The translations under genes were made by a program, and so were the position numbers. A stretch of 64,000 bases of DNA. It comes from Membranipora membranacea (taxonomy: Eukaryota > Bryozoa > Gymnolaemata > Cheilostomatida > Membraniporidae). The stretch lies in NCBI GenBank assembly GCA_914767715.1, contig OU612073.1, forward strand, positions 11,408,001-11,472,000, written 5' to 3'. The first letter of the stretch is position 1; every line of letters starts with the position of its first letter. Shown here one piece after another: positions 46,314-60,000 of this stretch. The notes below the pieces were generated by a model. It saw nothing but the letters and a program-made list of their open reading frames with translations. It had not been told where the DNA came from and did no database searches.

Positions 46314-49300
46314 ATGGACATGATGCTTGCCAGGCTTTGTGATTGTATGAAGACAGGCCAACAGGAGCAGTAGGTTTAAATGTCAATCATTATTTTAATA
46401 TTAACAAGCCGACTGAAATGTGAATGACAATATAAGCAGTACTATACAATATAACACTCTACCATGTTCTTTGTATCTAAAAATACTTTTTTTTTTCTCT
46501 TGACACAGGCTTGTAGATGATGATATACCAAATCATAAATACAGAGGGTTTCCATATGAGGAATCTGTAAATACACTTTTACCACTTTCAGACAATCGGG
46601 TTGTATTTGGTGAGTTAGAAGTTTTTACATTAACTAAAACTTAATTTTAACTGGATGAGCTAACATGTTGGCACTTACTTTGTCAAGTCTGAACACTTAA
46701 CATAGCTATTAAGCCTCCTAGCACATTACTTTTTTATTTTTGTTTTTCATCTCACAAATGAATATAGTAAATTTAAAGTACCAACGGTTATTACAGTAAC
46801 AGACTAAGTTTTCAAAGCAAATTTTCTAAGTACATGTACTTCTTTGACATTATCAACATTCAATACTTGCTATAATCAACCTGTTTGTTTGGCTAATTGC
46901 AGGGGCTGGAGATGGTTGTTTAGCATCATTTTGTTATGACACTGGAGAACAAACATGCACATGGAATGGACACGACAAATCAATTACCCAGGTGAGGTAA
47001 ATGATTAGAACTGCACCAGGTACAAACTCACTGAAGGCATCATACTTAATCGTAGGATTGTCTACCCATCAAATGAGATAAGACAACTGCTAATATATAA
47101 AATCATAAGTCCTATGGTATTTCGACAATTTTGGTTTTTTCATTGCTTGCGACCGTCCCAAAGGACATGCCCACAATTGAAAGCAGTAATTTCCATCTTG
47201 AAATAAGATAAAAGAAGTCCAAGCTCGTAACATCATTTTCCATTTATTCGATATAGATTCGGCATTGTAGAAGCAAAACTATTGCTAACTCCCTGTAGAA
47301 ATGGCAGTATGAAATTTACTTTTATTAGATATGCCACCGCTCTCCTGAAGCTGGTAGCAGCACCACCTCACATATATTTTCTGCCTCTCGAGATCTCTCT
47401 GTGAGAATGTGGGATGTCGGGAGCGATGATCGTCAGCACAAACAAGAGTTCACAGGGTTACATGATCTCGTAGTGTCATCTGTGGCGTGCCATCCAGGTA
47501 CATAAATATGCTTTTCACCCCTTAGAGGAGAAAAAAATTAGCTAGATTTAAGGTTTAGCTTGTCTGAGAATGACTTTATTTAAGCTAGCACCAATTTTAA
47601 TTAGCTAAGCCGGGTGTGTATGTATAGTTATAAGGTTGACAAAAAACTTTGTTGCATCAAGCATGTGCAGTTTTCTTCCAGTGATATGTGTGTATGTTTT
47701 ATCTTTGCACGGTATGATTATCTAATTTTATCATGTCTCAGCCCTGAGCACAGTAATACCGCTCCAGAAAAAAGTCTCAGTGACTCTCTGTAGCGTCGAT
47801 TTCCAACAGTTCTTCTTCCATCGAGTGGTGAGAACAGGGTTGACCGATATTACCTACAAAGTGATGAGGAGTTAGTTACTCAAAATACGCCATTCCTTTA
47901 TCTAAAATTTTGCATTCTAAGGTTGCTGACAGGCTGAAAGTTATATTTATAGGCCTACTGATGATTAATAATACTGTGGTATCCTTGACTGATTATATCC
48001 ACATAACACAGGATCAGTAACCTGGTATTGTTGTTTACTGTCTCCTTTCAGATGATTCAAACATGATTTGCACTGGCTCAAGAGATAATAATGTTGCATT
48101 GTGGGATGTCAACAGTGGCGCCGCTATAAACAACAACAAAATAGCCAGAAATCTTGTTACTGACATATGCTGGAAGGGCGACCTATTGGCCCAGACTTCT
48201 GAAGATAAATCACTGCGGTGAGTATTGTAGGTTTTGTTTTGATTTTAGTTAATGAGTGGCTCCAGATCGATCTAGTTGAAGCAATGTTTGTGGCAATATA
48301 TAGTCTTGAAGAATTTTTTTCTGCAAAATGGCATTTTTTTCGTTGCCAGTTAAACACTCCACATTTTTTTGTATGGCTAATCCTGATCGCATGTAGAAAT
48401 TTATAAGTGAAACAGGCAAAAAAAATTCATAGAACTGAAACTGCAATCACACCATTTTTATTCCGCCAACCACCAGTGGTCGGTGTTTGTGCTGCTGCTA
48501 TACTACTTGCTCGATATCCGATCAAACAGGCCCGAAAGCTCGCCCATATGTCTCTACAACAACAATTTGATATTCTTGCAGGTTGCTTGGAGGCCTGCCC
48601 ATATCAAGAAAATATGATTTGCAGTAGCATTTAATGATTATAAGTTCAGTTTTATAGATGATAAAATTTTGAAGATAGATATATCATTGATCCCAAGGTC
48701 AGGTGTCCAAAGTTTGACACACTGACCATGAGCTGTCCACCACAGGCCTTGTCAGTGGTCATGTCCGTGGTCAGCTGTGGTATGGCGTGGTGTAAGTGGC
48801 ACTTTAGAGCATTAACAGATTTATCATTGTTATATGACCTATGCGTACATGGGGTTTTTCCATCTTGTCTAATGTTCACTATGAGTTATCAGGGATCATT
48901 AGCCAAAATCATGCTGTCGACACTAGGGATCACACAATAAATCTCTAAAAATAATAATTTATTCAGCAACTGACAAGCTTGGCAAGTTAATCTTGTGAAA
49001 AATAGCACCTGGACCCTTTTCTTGATCCTTTCTTACATATTATCATCTAAGTTCAGAGAAGATGCCTACATGAGAATAGACACTCAACAAGTTCAATGAA
49101 TGATCAGTTTGGGAAATTAGCCGCTCAAAGGATTGGCGTTCTGATTTCATTCTGGCCTTTCTTGTTTCCAAATGAAAGTTTTAAAAATGTTGAAAATGAA
49201 TAAGATTGGAATTATTATTCATTCTATTTTATCTGTCATGTAATTGTATAGGTTGTGGGATTCCCGGACATTGGAAGTGACGCAGACTTTTGTTAAGAAG

Positions 49301-51146
49301 CAGCAGATATTAACTAGCTGTGATGTGAGTGGTAACTATATAGTGACAAGCTGTGGAGGCTTCAATGGATCTGGATGCGAAATAACGGTAAGCGATCAGA
49401 TATATTAATCTTGTTAAATAATAATAATATTGCTGTCTGTCCTGTTTGACGATGACTGGCACTTATGTGCCGGCATAGGATGCGTTTTTTAGAGGCAAAG
49501 ATGCTTCCTAGTCATTAGTGCCACTCATCAACCACTGTCAGCTCTAACACTGAAGCATATACGTATACGCTATCATTTTTTTTATAAATCTTTATTATTC
49601 TACACCATGTGCTAGCGTTTGATGTGCAGAAGAGATAAGCTAACACGCATTACCTTCTCTAATATATACATATAGAAAGTCCCCCCCCCCCCTCCGACAG
49701 AATTGAGAATAATTGAAACGTTCAATTAGTCTTTTGTGGGGGAGCTTGTACTGTTCCACAAGCTAACACGATAAAAAACGATTCAGTTCTCAAACCATTC
49801 GTATTTTAAAATATAGTTTGAAAAAGAATACACTAATTACCTGCCTACCTCAGCTATGTTGGTAAGTTAAATCTGTGCAAATCTTTGTAGCTATGGGACA
49901 GTCGGGGCGGTGATATGCCTGTATTGGAGTTCAAAGGTCACAGAGAAAAGGTACACAGATGCTGCTATGTGACTTCTGGTAACAATGCAGGTCAATTTGT
50001 GGTAAGTTCAGTATCCCACGCCCAGGCATAATCATTCTTACACAGGCTAAAACTTTGATGGAAAATGACCATCCCAATTTTTGTTTTGTAGTTTTTTCCG
50101 ACCCTGTCATCTAGACTTAAATTTAATACTATCATTTCCTACCCTGGAGAAAGGAAAAATTGAGAAGTATTTTCAAGTCTGTGAATTGCAATTTATTTAC
50201 CTGTGCTGTTTGATTCTGAAGCAAAGTTTAAGAGAACTTAGTCCGTGCAAATTGCGATATATAGGATATCTCATTGGTTAACAAAAAATGGCCCACTGCA
50301 CTTTACTTAATCAAATCACTTTATTCAACTTTTTACTAGAGTGATTTGTCTTGCCCTGCGTGGCATTAACTAGGAAATTATACACTTGATAAAATTTAAC
50401 CACCTGAACAAAAAAAGGGAAATGTTCATGGAATAACACCGCAAGTGTTTGCGAACTTATGTTGCGCAAAATCTATTAATAAATCATCACCAAGGGATAT
50501 GTAACAAACAAACACAAATGAAAAAAGATTGGATTACATGGATATCTTTTTGGATTTATAGTCACCTTCAAAATTATATCTATTTTTTTATGTCCCGTTC
50601 CTCATGCCCGTTATCTCCTCTGCTCTTCTCCTTTCTGCAGGGGAGATAATCCATATCAAGACCCGACAAATTCTTGAAACTTAGATCATTTATAGCATGT
50701 ATGGTGCACATCTGGTCCCTCTATTGCTATCCACAGCATTATGAGTATTCCAATGGTACAAAAAAATTACATCTGTCATTTCTGCTTTATTTTCTTGTTC
50801 CAGGTTTCTGTATCTGCTGATCACTCCATCAAACTGTGGAATCTCAACACATTCACAGAACAATCTAGTTTTAATGTTTCACATCAGCTCACTACGATAG
50901 CTCAGCTACCAAGTGAAGACCCCGAAACCATCAGGTTAGTCGAAGTTAGCCTTTGTTTGTCGAATCATGTTATAAGGCTAGTATACTGCATCGTCTGAGG
51001 ACTGGGGCAAGAGTCTGGGAGCTCAGACTATCTTTGAGTACTCTTTACCACACACTCATCGGTAGCTTTTCACTTTTTTTCATACCCGAGAGACGTTAAA
51101 AATAAATATTATCTTTGTCTATAGTTTTGGTGTGACTCAAGATTAG
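46314..51146 (+). CDS. WDR31: WD repeat-containing protein 31 homologue
   Basis: Nine exons join in phase to 326 residues: 46314-46369, 46509-46609, 46903-46991, 47329-47497, 48052-48217, 49252-49387, 49891-50001, 50804-50934 and 51125-51146. Most of the protein is a WD40 propeller, with repeat ends SASRDLSVRMWD, TGSRDNNVALWD, TSEDKSLRLWD, GCEITLWDSR and SADHSIKLWN. The stretch NLVTDICWKGDLLAQTSEDK with FPYEESVNTL is characteristic of WDR31. That family has been linked to ciliary function; it has no enzymatic activity. The ATG is the first after an in-frame TAA at about 46299. The first donor (GTAGGT) is supported by the phase of the next exon. The last exon contributes only SFGVTQD and is inferred from phase and an AG acceptor; the human protein is somewhat longer (367). 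Confidence 0.9.
49681..49692 (+). repeat. Homopolymer of 12 C
   Basis: Twelve C in a row, in the WDR31 intron between 49387 and 49891. Length is uncertain because of homopolymer error. Confidence 0.85.
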
Positions 51147-53000
51147 TTATTACTAATTTTCATTGGCTAAGGCGGAAGTTGAGGTTGAATGAATATTAGC
51201 TTGCTATGAATTTCACCATTTAAAGCCTGAGTGAAAAGGTGAACTTTTACTTCTGTGAATACCCCACCCCTAGATTAAATGGTATTTCAGAGGGTATCTT
51301 CAAATTGAGTCACTGCTAGATATGTGAAACCAAGCCTGTTTAGGATTCACGTATTATTCTGGGCCATTAATCATTTGTCAAATTTATGGTATTTCAAAGT
51401 CAATTATGATTAATGTGCTTCCAGGAGCATTGTTTAAACAGAGACACGCAGAATGTTATATGGCATTAACAGATACTTCCAGGAAATTCAATTCTATCCA
51501 CAACTTATCACAACAGAGTGGGTGCAACTGTAGAAACATCGCTCTTTAGTTGGGACATTCAAACTTTATCAAATCTCTTTAACTCCTTTATTAAATAAAA
51601 CTAAACGAAATTAAATTAAAAGCAACTAATGTAGACGATTTTGTAACTGATCAGACATCAACTACTGATCATTGACTTGAATTGTTGACTTGATCATTGA
51701 CTTGGATCCTTGACTAGAGCTCTTGAACAGTCATATGCTGGATGTTTATTTCATCCACTAACCTTTTAGGCATGTATTCAAGTGCCGTTACTCTACATGT
51801 TTGTTTTTTGAAGACTTGGAGTAGGATGTTTTGAGAACTCGGGAGTTGTAATTGTGACTGTTAACGTTAGCACTAACCAGTGGGCTGTATACGACGGATG
51901 AAGCTCATCATTGGATATGTTAACATCCCTGGTTACTAGTCTCAAACCAGGCTGTATAATTTGTCAACTTTTGTAGTGTGTTACAGCCTTAAATTATTAC
52001 TGTGATATAGACTGACATATTTAGAGGGTAGCTGATAAACATTCTCTTTTGCATTTTTTGGTGTATGATTATCCATTTATATCTATGCATATTAACTTCC
52101 GTCCAGAGTGCCTATGGTAATAATTTTAGCTAAGTCTTATTTTGCCTGAAGTCCGTCCACCCTCCAAACAATGAGGAGAGACATGTTAGAAGTCTCAGTA
52201 TATGATGACTATTATAAGAATTCTCTACTACATGTCAGCCATGTTTTTTTCTGCTTACCAAAGATATCTGACAATATCCTGCTTACCACGTATTGTATTG
52301 TTGACAATCAATAAAACTGTGATCTGTTGTAAAAGTGCATAGCCTCACGATATTTGACTTGTTTTTCAACCTATGAACTTTGAGTCTGCTGCTATTTTAA
52401 AGAATGATGAAGGCATGCCCACAATGCTGAATTTTACAACCAGGTATGATATGAGCAAAAACCACAAATTGAATGCATTCCGATATTTTCTTGCATCAAG
52501 GAGTTGGCTGCAAGGCGATTGGTGCCACAGGATTCGTAGGGTTGACATCCTCTGCAATAACATAAAGATTGAACATTCAAGCCCCCGCCAAGTACCCTCG
52601 GTGTCTATGTCTCCTCTTGTCTGCATAGCTGTATTTTTACCACACTGATTCTTACAAATTTGCAGCATGACATTGGTTGGTTATACATGTATTTCAACCA
52701 GATTACAGATATCAGTTGTACCATGAAGAGTGTATGTAACACTATCATGACAAAGAATAGCAAAGCAGGGTTTTACATTGCCAACTAAACATAGGCTAAT
52801 TTTCAAGCTACAATGAATTTGCCCTTCACTTTTGAGGGGAGTTGCTCTCTCATACATTCTCTTTGTTGTTTTTTCTTATCACTGATGTCTACTCAATCTC
52901 AAACAAATAAGAAGATATCAATGGTCATATCGTGTACTCATGAATTTTTTGAGAATCTTGATTGGACAAAAATGTAAACAAACCATTAAACCTCCGACTG

Positions 53001-53038
53001 TGATTGGTCACTCCTAGTTTTTCCCAAAAGTATAAATA
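53001..53038 (+). promoter_or_regulatory. Inverted CCAAT box plus TATA box
   Basis: TGATTGGTCA at 53001-53010 is a strong inverted CCAAT (NF-Y-type) site, and TATAAATA at 53031-53038 follows at promoter-like spacing. Predicted initiation is ~30 bases downstream, near 53060-53070, which would carry the transcript into the palindromes at 53130. It could also be an upstream promoter for MTHFR. Confidence 0.45.
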
Positions 53039-53129
53039 GGTTGTGAGTACTTATTTTCATTCTCTTGTAAACAAACTACAGCTGAGTGAGGTAGTAGAGA
53101 AACAAGGCACAACTGAGCGGAACAACAAA

Positions 53130-53328
53130 TTTTCCAACTTCCTCGCCTGTAAACAAACAAGAGTTACTGCTAATCTGGATATCATTCAAGCCAATCGTAA
53201 AGAAGATCAGACTGGGTAACTTTATATGCCATATAAAGTTACCCAGTCTGATCTTCTTTACGATTGGCTTGAATGATATCCAGATTAGCAGTAACTCTTG
53301 TTTGTTTACAGGCGAGGAAGTTGGAAAA
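53130..53328. repeat. Perfect palindrome A, 99-bp arms, 1-nt centre
   Basis: 53130-53228 and 53230-53328 are exact reverse complements across all 99 positions, with a single C at 53229 between them. I checked this base by base. Such a structure folds into a nearly loopless hairpin. No TA or TTAA flanks mark it as a MITE. Confidence 0.95.
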
Positions 53329-53441
53329 GAGAGGCAGATATTGAGAGGTGAACTGTGTTCCATATATTGAGCACTTACCATATAATATGGTAAGTGCTCA
53401 ATATATGGAACACAGTTCACCTCTCAATATCTGCCTCTCTT
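53327..53441. repeat. Perfect palindrome B, 57-bp arms, 1-nt centre
   Basis: 53327-53383 and 53385-53441 are exact reverse complements around a single A at 53384. It begins inside the last two bases of palindrome A, so the two structures abut with a 2-base overlap. Confidence 0.95.
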
Positions 53442-53575
53442 CTTTATTATGGTTATTCACAAACATTTCTACAGTAACATAGTAAAATAATACCTACACC
53501 TAAAAAATACTTTGGTTGTTTGTTGGTGGTATACAATGCATGCATGTATATCTATATATATAGCGTGAGTATTTA

Positions 53576-53626
53576 ACCAAGGAGTAACTGTTACTCCTAG
53601 GTATAAAACCACTGTTACTCCCTGGT
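53576..53626. repeat. Small palindrome cluster
   Basis: ACCAAGGAGTAAC (53576-53588) is inverted at 53614-53626 with one mismatch. AGGAGTAAC-T-GTTACTCCT (53580-53598) is itself a perfect 19-base palindrome. Confidence 0.75.
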
Positions 53627-54082
53627 AAAACTAGCAAACAATCTGAAATTGGACTTGCAATTATCGGTTAGTAGGCTATGTGTGGATTGGTGTACCACAA
53701 GTGGTCAATATTTCACCCTTCATTATCCCTTTGTTTGTTGCAATTGTGTAATAATGTAAATACTAAAATAATACAATGCTAAGTTAGCTATAGACTTCCT
53801 TATTTCATCACATTACATCATATGTTTCACCTGGGTCTTGAATTGAGTGTCAAGCCATGTATGTGATGTAACATATGAAATCCACTGCCTTGGCCTGTCT
53901 GTGCTGCTGTTTTGTTTTACTTGCCTTTTGTTCAATCAATTATTTCTGTGATTTGCCTTCAACAAGTGACTTTTACCATGAAAATGTTCCTATTTGAGCA
54001 CCATGTTTGACTTCATACAAATTACATGTATTCCACGTTGTTACAGGCTATTGCAGCAAGCAGTATACCATAAGCAAACAAA

Positions 54083-57000
54083 ATGTCATCGCGAGGTATT
54101 TTAGATCCAATATTCGATCCTCCAACCCCACCTCAGTCAGGAACCAACTCCAGAAGTCAGTCTCCATTAACATGTGGGACTCACAAATACAAACCTCTCA
54201 AGCAGAAAGTCCAGGAGAGATATGAAAGCAAAGACCCATTCTTCTCTTTTGAGTTCTTTCCGCCACGAACTGCTAATGGTGCTCTTAATTTACTTGCCAG
54301 GTATGTCTTTGCATTGCATCAAACAATTATTGAAAATTACACCATTTCATTTGCAGCCGGTTGATGATGCAGCAATAGTGCAATATTGTCACCTAGAGAT
54401 TATCGGTTTTTTATAATAGAAGCAATGAACTCTGCTGATACTACTATCAATATCCAATATGTTTATTGTCTGTGACTACTCATTAAATTCATCCATGTGC
54501 AATCAAATCCAGGTAACTTTACTGTGTCTAAGATTTCAGTGCATTTCTCATGCTTATATCATCTCTACACCTTCAGCTGTAGTCCTAGTTTTGGTACACG
54601 TCATTGGTGCAATTTGTGTTAATAACACTAAAGCACATGTTTCACAACATCTAAATTAGCTATTTCAGTGATGACAATTATTTATGATCAGTGTGCTTGC
54701 ACTAATGCCTTATATCGTCTGGGTACAGCTGTCAAGTCACTTAGCGAAAATTAATCTGAAAACTATTTTAGAAAAATGGGTTTTTTTTAGAATGGAGCGG
54801 ATGAGTGCAGGTCAGCCACTATTCTGTGATATTACATGGCATTCTTCCGGTACCGCTCTCTCCCCAGAACCTACAAGCTCATTGACATTTGCCATGGCTA
54901 TGATCAACCATATCGGACTGAACACTATGTTACATATAACGTCATGTAACCAAACACAACTCTCTATAGATAGTCATCTGTGCAGAGCTAAAGAGCTCGG
55001 AGTGAGCAGTCTGCTCCTTCTCAGAGGAGGTGAGTGGTTTTCCCAGTAATGGGGTTTTCCCAGCATTCATCCCACAAGTAAAATCGAACTATATCAACGG
55101 AAAGAAAATTGTAATGTAAAATCCCATACACAGTAGCTCTCATCTGTGTATGGGATTTTACAGTGATTAGTAATAATCAGTTTTCTTTCCATTGCACTGC
55201 TTTTGCCAATTGAAACATATTTTTTACGAGGTGAAAATTGTTCCGTGGAGGCTGCATTGTTATATGTTGGTTCTTGACTCTGTCTCACATCTGAAGGGCC
55301 TGTTGTTAAAATTAAGATAAGGTTGCATCAGGTTATTTGGTTTTGTCTGCTGTTGGGTTTATTTAACTCCAAAGTGGGGTGATAAATAGTAAGCTGATAT
55401 CCCTCAGCTTATTTAAGCCAAATTTAGAACTAAGAAGTCAGCAAATTTCTAACGAGAAGGTCGCTTGTACTTTTTACAGTAGGTCTAGTATTGATAAATG
55501 AATAGTGCTGTGGTATCTCGTTTAAATTGCGAGGGGTGGGGGGTCACTTGAACTTATGGAAAACACAGCAATCTATATAAATGAACTGTCAGCCAACACA
55601 ATAACGACTATTTATTTCAAATTATTATTTCAAAGTTTAATATTTTTTATTACCATTATTCACTTGGTATGATCGAACATGAAGGTCACAGTAAAGAATT
55701 GACGTATGTCGACCGCTTAACTTTAAATTCATCATAGTTTGTTCCTACTATATCTCAACTTTTAGCTATGATGACGCATTTTGTGATGTGCGATCACGAT
55801 GTTGTTACTGATATAAATTCATGGATTAGGGGAACATATCCGACCCCTGAACAAGCTTATGGCAATTTATGTATGTTTGCCGGAAACAATTTCTCACTTT
55901 TGATTTGTCAAAAAATTCAGTATTGCTGCAGCCGACCCCAAAGTTATAATATATGATGTAATATCTTTACAAATGGTAGTACTGTGTATTTCACCACTAA
56001 TCCATGAATTCATATCAATGGATGTTTTTACGCCTGTGATGATAAATCCTAAACTCTGATTGTGCAGAAAACTTTCTATTAAAAGATCAAAGTTAGATTT
56101 GAAACTATAATTACTTCTTCAATCTGACTCAACATTTCAGAATTTTCTTACGGTGCTTGACACAGGGTGCCTGCAGGTTTTGAACTTTTTAGTCCCAGGA
56201 AACGAGTCTCGTTAAAAATCTGGTTTTGCTAAAACAAAATAGTTCATATCATTATCTGCCTAAAAATATATATACATGTTATGTGGCTACAGTTCAAGTT
56301 GTGGTTGGTGACAATGGAAATTGGTAACACCTAAAATTATGATTTCAAATTTAGCAATTTTTATTGGGCCAGGCTAACCAATGACCATCAGCAACCACCA
56401 TCAACAAGAAAAGAAGAAAAAAGGGCCTATTCTCTCTTTCTGTCAGGAGTCTTTTAGAAATTCAATAAAGAGGATTTTTTTTTGTCATTTGCCATTTATT
56501 TGATAGTTCTCTAGCCTCTCACATATCATTAAAATTCTAAGCCATTTGCAACATGCTGCGGCTTCATGATGATTTTTTTTGGCATGCTTAGGTATGATCC
56601 AGGAAAAACTCGCCAAAACATTCACGATGTTTTATGTCTGAGATAAGAAGTTGAGTCAATAATTGAACAGCCCATCGATCAGGGTATGTCAGAATGATCA
56701 GCTATAGGCTGTTGGGTCTGACATGAGCTGATGTAATGTCAGCGTCAACCACCCCATCTACAGGGGCTTATCAGCTCCTCTGGAATTTTCCACAGTTTAA
56801 GAAAAGCCATATTGGTCATCACCAAACAAAGATAAATTGACCTTGGGTACTCTTATCTTTATATTTGATCAATGTCTGGGTTTGGTAGGTGAGGCAGGTC
56901 ACATCATGTCCATACTAAAATGATTTTAACTCTAGACAACCCATCTCAGCAGTTAGAATTTGGGCCGGGAACAAGAAAGCAATGTCAACACGCTACAGGG

Positions 57001-60000
57001 TCAACATTTAATCTGGCAGGGTGATGTGAAGAGGTTTTGTTTTGATCATGTCAGCCTGTCAAAATGATTTGATGTTGTTGCCAAACCATCTATCCAGGAT
57101 TTATTGATCAATGTTTTGAAACCCTAGAAGGCTAAGTCTGGAATAATTTTTTTGCTCCAGGCACTGATATCTTTTTCATGCACTTTGCAGCCTAAATGTA
57201 AACACTCGGCGTGTTGTTGATTTTATCAAGATTTTACCCAACAGATTTTAGCAGCTGAACATTTGGTTTTTTAATCAAAACTTTTAATTTTAGATCCTCC
57301 AAAGGGACAAGAGTGGAACCCTGACGATCATTGCTTTAACTACGCAACAGACTTTGTACGATATGTCCGCGATACACAAGGAGAAACATTCACCATCGCT
57401 GTCGCTGGTTCGATGAATAGACTTAATTTTGTGTTTTTAAATCAATAGATGTTTGTGCAAAGTCCTTAGTTTTTGAGTATCCTCATTGGTAAAACTAATC
57501 ATTAAACCTAAATCAATATTGGCTGTTCAGATTATTGAAATAATCGCTAATATCCCCAAAAATAACCCACCGAACTGGTAACAGTTTTATACCATTCACA
57601 AAGATCACAAGAGCCACTGTTCATTTCTTCACGACTTGGTTGCTCCGGATAGGCCTAACATGAAGCAGGCTGAAATTTTAAGCATCGAGTCTGAGAAGAG
57701 TTTAGAAAAGCCATGATATATTTGTAGGTTATCCCATGGGTCACCCTGAAGGGGCAACATATGAAGAGGACCTTCAGCACTTGGCGGTGAAGGTCGATGC
57801 CGGTGCTGACTTTATAATCACACAGCTCTTCTTCGAGGCAGATACATTCATCAAGTTTGTAAAAGACTGCCGGGCACTGGGCATCCATTGTCCTATATTG
57901 CCCGGTATATTACCAATACAGGTACGAGTTTTACTTACTTTCAGTGGTGAATGACGGTGCTGGTGTATGATTGCGAAGCTTGCACTTGCCAATGTTTACC
58001 ATTTTTACTGATTGTTTTTGGAGTTCTCTGCCCTTTGTAGTTACTTGTTACAAAGAGGACAATTCCTTACTTTTGTTCAATATTTATGTTTATTATTGCT
58101 TTTTGTAAATGGATGCTTCTTAAGACAAGCGCCATCATCATTGGCAAGTCAGGCTAATGGGTCTTGCTCTCATTCACATTTTGAACCATCCTTGACCAAG
58201 AACGCTCTTTGTGGGCAGGATATAATAATCTAGAGAGCCAGGCCCAGGGATGATCATCATTACCTTAAAACTACTCTATGTCAAACCACTGATCAGCACC
58301 ATTTGCGTACTCGATTTTTTGAGATCTTTCCAAGCTTGGAATAAATTTAATCCTGAATTCCTACTGTGAGCAGTTTGTTCATAGTTGGTGCTGTTTGGAT
58401 GGTGCAAAGTAATTTATGAGTATCTTTTTTTGGGTTTGTGAGTAGCCCTTATTCAGTAGGTTTAATCTTAACTTCATCATTTGTAGGTTTGCCTTGTTAT
58501 GGTTTCAAGCTTGAGCTGCTTTCTTTGTTCCGTGTCATAATGTGTGTGTTCGTCACATTTTATTCCAAACCTGCACTCATCTAACACCTCATAGTGGCTC
58601 TGGCCTGTGATCATAATGGCTCTCATTTCAATGTTCTTTTATGTAAACTTGTGCAACTTTTACAAAATAAAGTAGAAAAATATTTGGGTGCTGGCAGTAC
58701 CAAAATTTTGAGAGTAACAAAAACATGGGTGCCAAAACTAAACACCCAATTCAAAATTACAAAGCGAGCTGACTTTTTTCTTTGGGTAAGCTTGCTTTTT
58801 CGTATTTTTCTGTTCTAATAATTTGTATTCTCTCCTGACTTGCGTATTTAGTGTGTGTAGTGATACCGGGCTACTATTACTAAGTGTATATCACCCACCT
58901 AGTCTGACACCTCAAGCCAGCCAGGCAGCATTGTGGTAAGACCGAGTGTAACACAGACAAAAATAATCAATAATGAGAAAAAAATATAATCTCATTTTAA
59001 AAAAGATAATTTTATACTTATTTTTTACAAAGTCAATTTTCACTTTTTTTTGTAAGAGGCAGGGTGTGGCATCGCGTTGGTACTCTTTCTTTTCTCTCGC
59101 TTTCTGGTGCTGTTGTTGTTGAAGTGATCTTTTCTTTCTGCTATCAATTTTAAATGGGCTCCTTTTTTTAAGTTTCCTTTAATCAGCATTACATGCACTG
59201 TTTTGCTGTGTGAACTTGTTTGACAGCATTAAGAAAATCTAAAACCATCCAAGTGAAGAAATGTTTGTCATAACACACAATAACAATGCTGCACTCTACC
59301 TTTTACGATGTTTTAGATTTAGTCTGAAATCAAACTCGTGGCGAATTGAAGAATGTCAAATTTTGAAGAAGCTGACTTTTTAAATATCGTTGATTTGTAT
59401 TCAAAATTATTTTCAAATGGTCTATGACACTCTTCATATGGTCAGAGAGCTTAGATTTCAGAATTGCATTCTCTTGTTTCAGCTTTTTAGTTAATAGTGA
59501 GCCCCATCGGTCTTTTATAAAACCTGCTTTCTTGCTGATATCATTGACTGTTTGCTTCTCGTGCTGTTGTAACCTCCTATTTAAATATACTCAAAGTTTG
59601 AAACTGAATCGCCCTGACCCTGCTTGTATTCTGGGCTGATGTTTAATAATCCTGTTACTCACATTCCTGGCTGCTATTTCTGTTTGTAGGGTTATGAATC
59701 GCTCCGTCACATAGCCAAACTTGGTGGATTAGATGTCCCCAAGGCTATTTTGGACGTTGTCGAGCCCATCAAAGACAACGATGAAGCTGTCAGAAAGTTT
59801 GGCATTGACTTTGCCACTGATTTATGTCGAAAGATATTAAACAGCGGGACATCATATGGCCTTCACTTCTACACTTTGAATAGAGAGGTAAGGTTCTTAG
59901 ACTAATACAAAGCGCATTGAAACTAGTGATAATGCCTAATTAAAACTCAGAACAATACAAGGGACAGGCTTTCAGAACTCTTATGTTCAGCAAAGAGTAT

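Larger units (their letters stand above)
51147..54082. other. Spacer between WDR31 and MTHFR
   Basis: It holds the WDR31 3' end (AATAAA at 51594-51599), a short degenerate repeat of GATCATTGACTTG at about 51670-51715, a CCAAT/TATA pair at 53001-53038, the twin palindromes at 53130-53441 and a smaller palindrome at 53576-53626. No protein-coding gene is seen. Confidence 0.6.

Noticed and set aside
53130-53441. Calling the twin palindromes an ordinary MITE
   Set aside because: The arms are perfect with 1-nt centres, two structures overlap by 2 bases, and no target duplication is seen. Neighbouring MITEs have diverged arms, so a separate explanation is needed.
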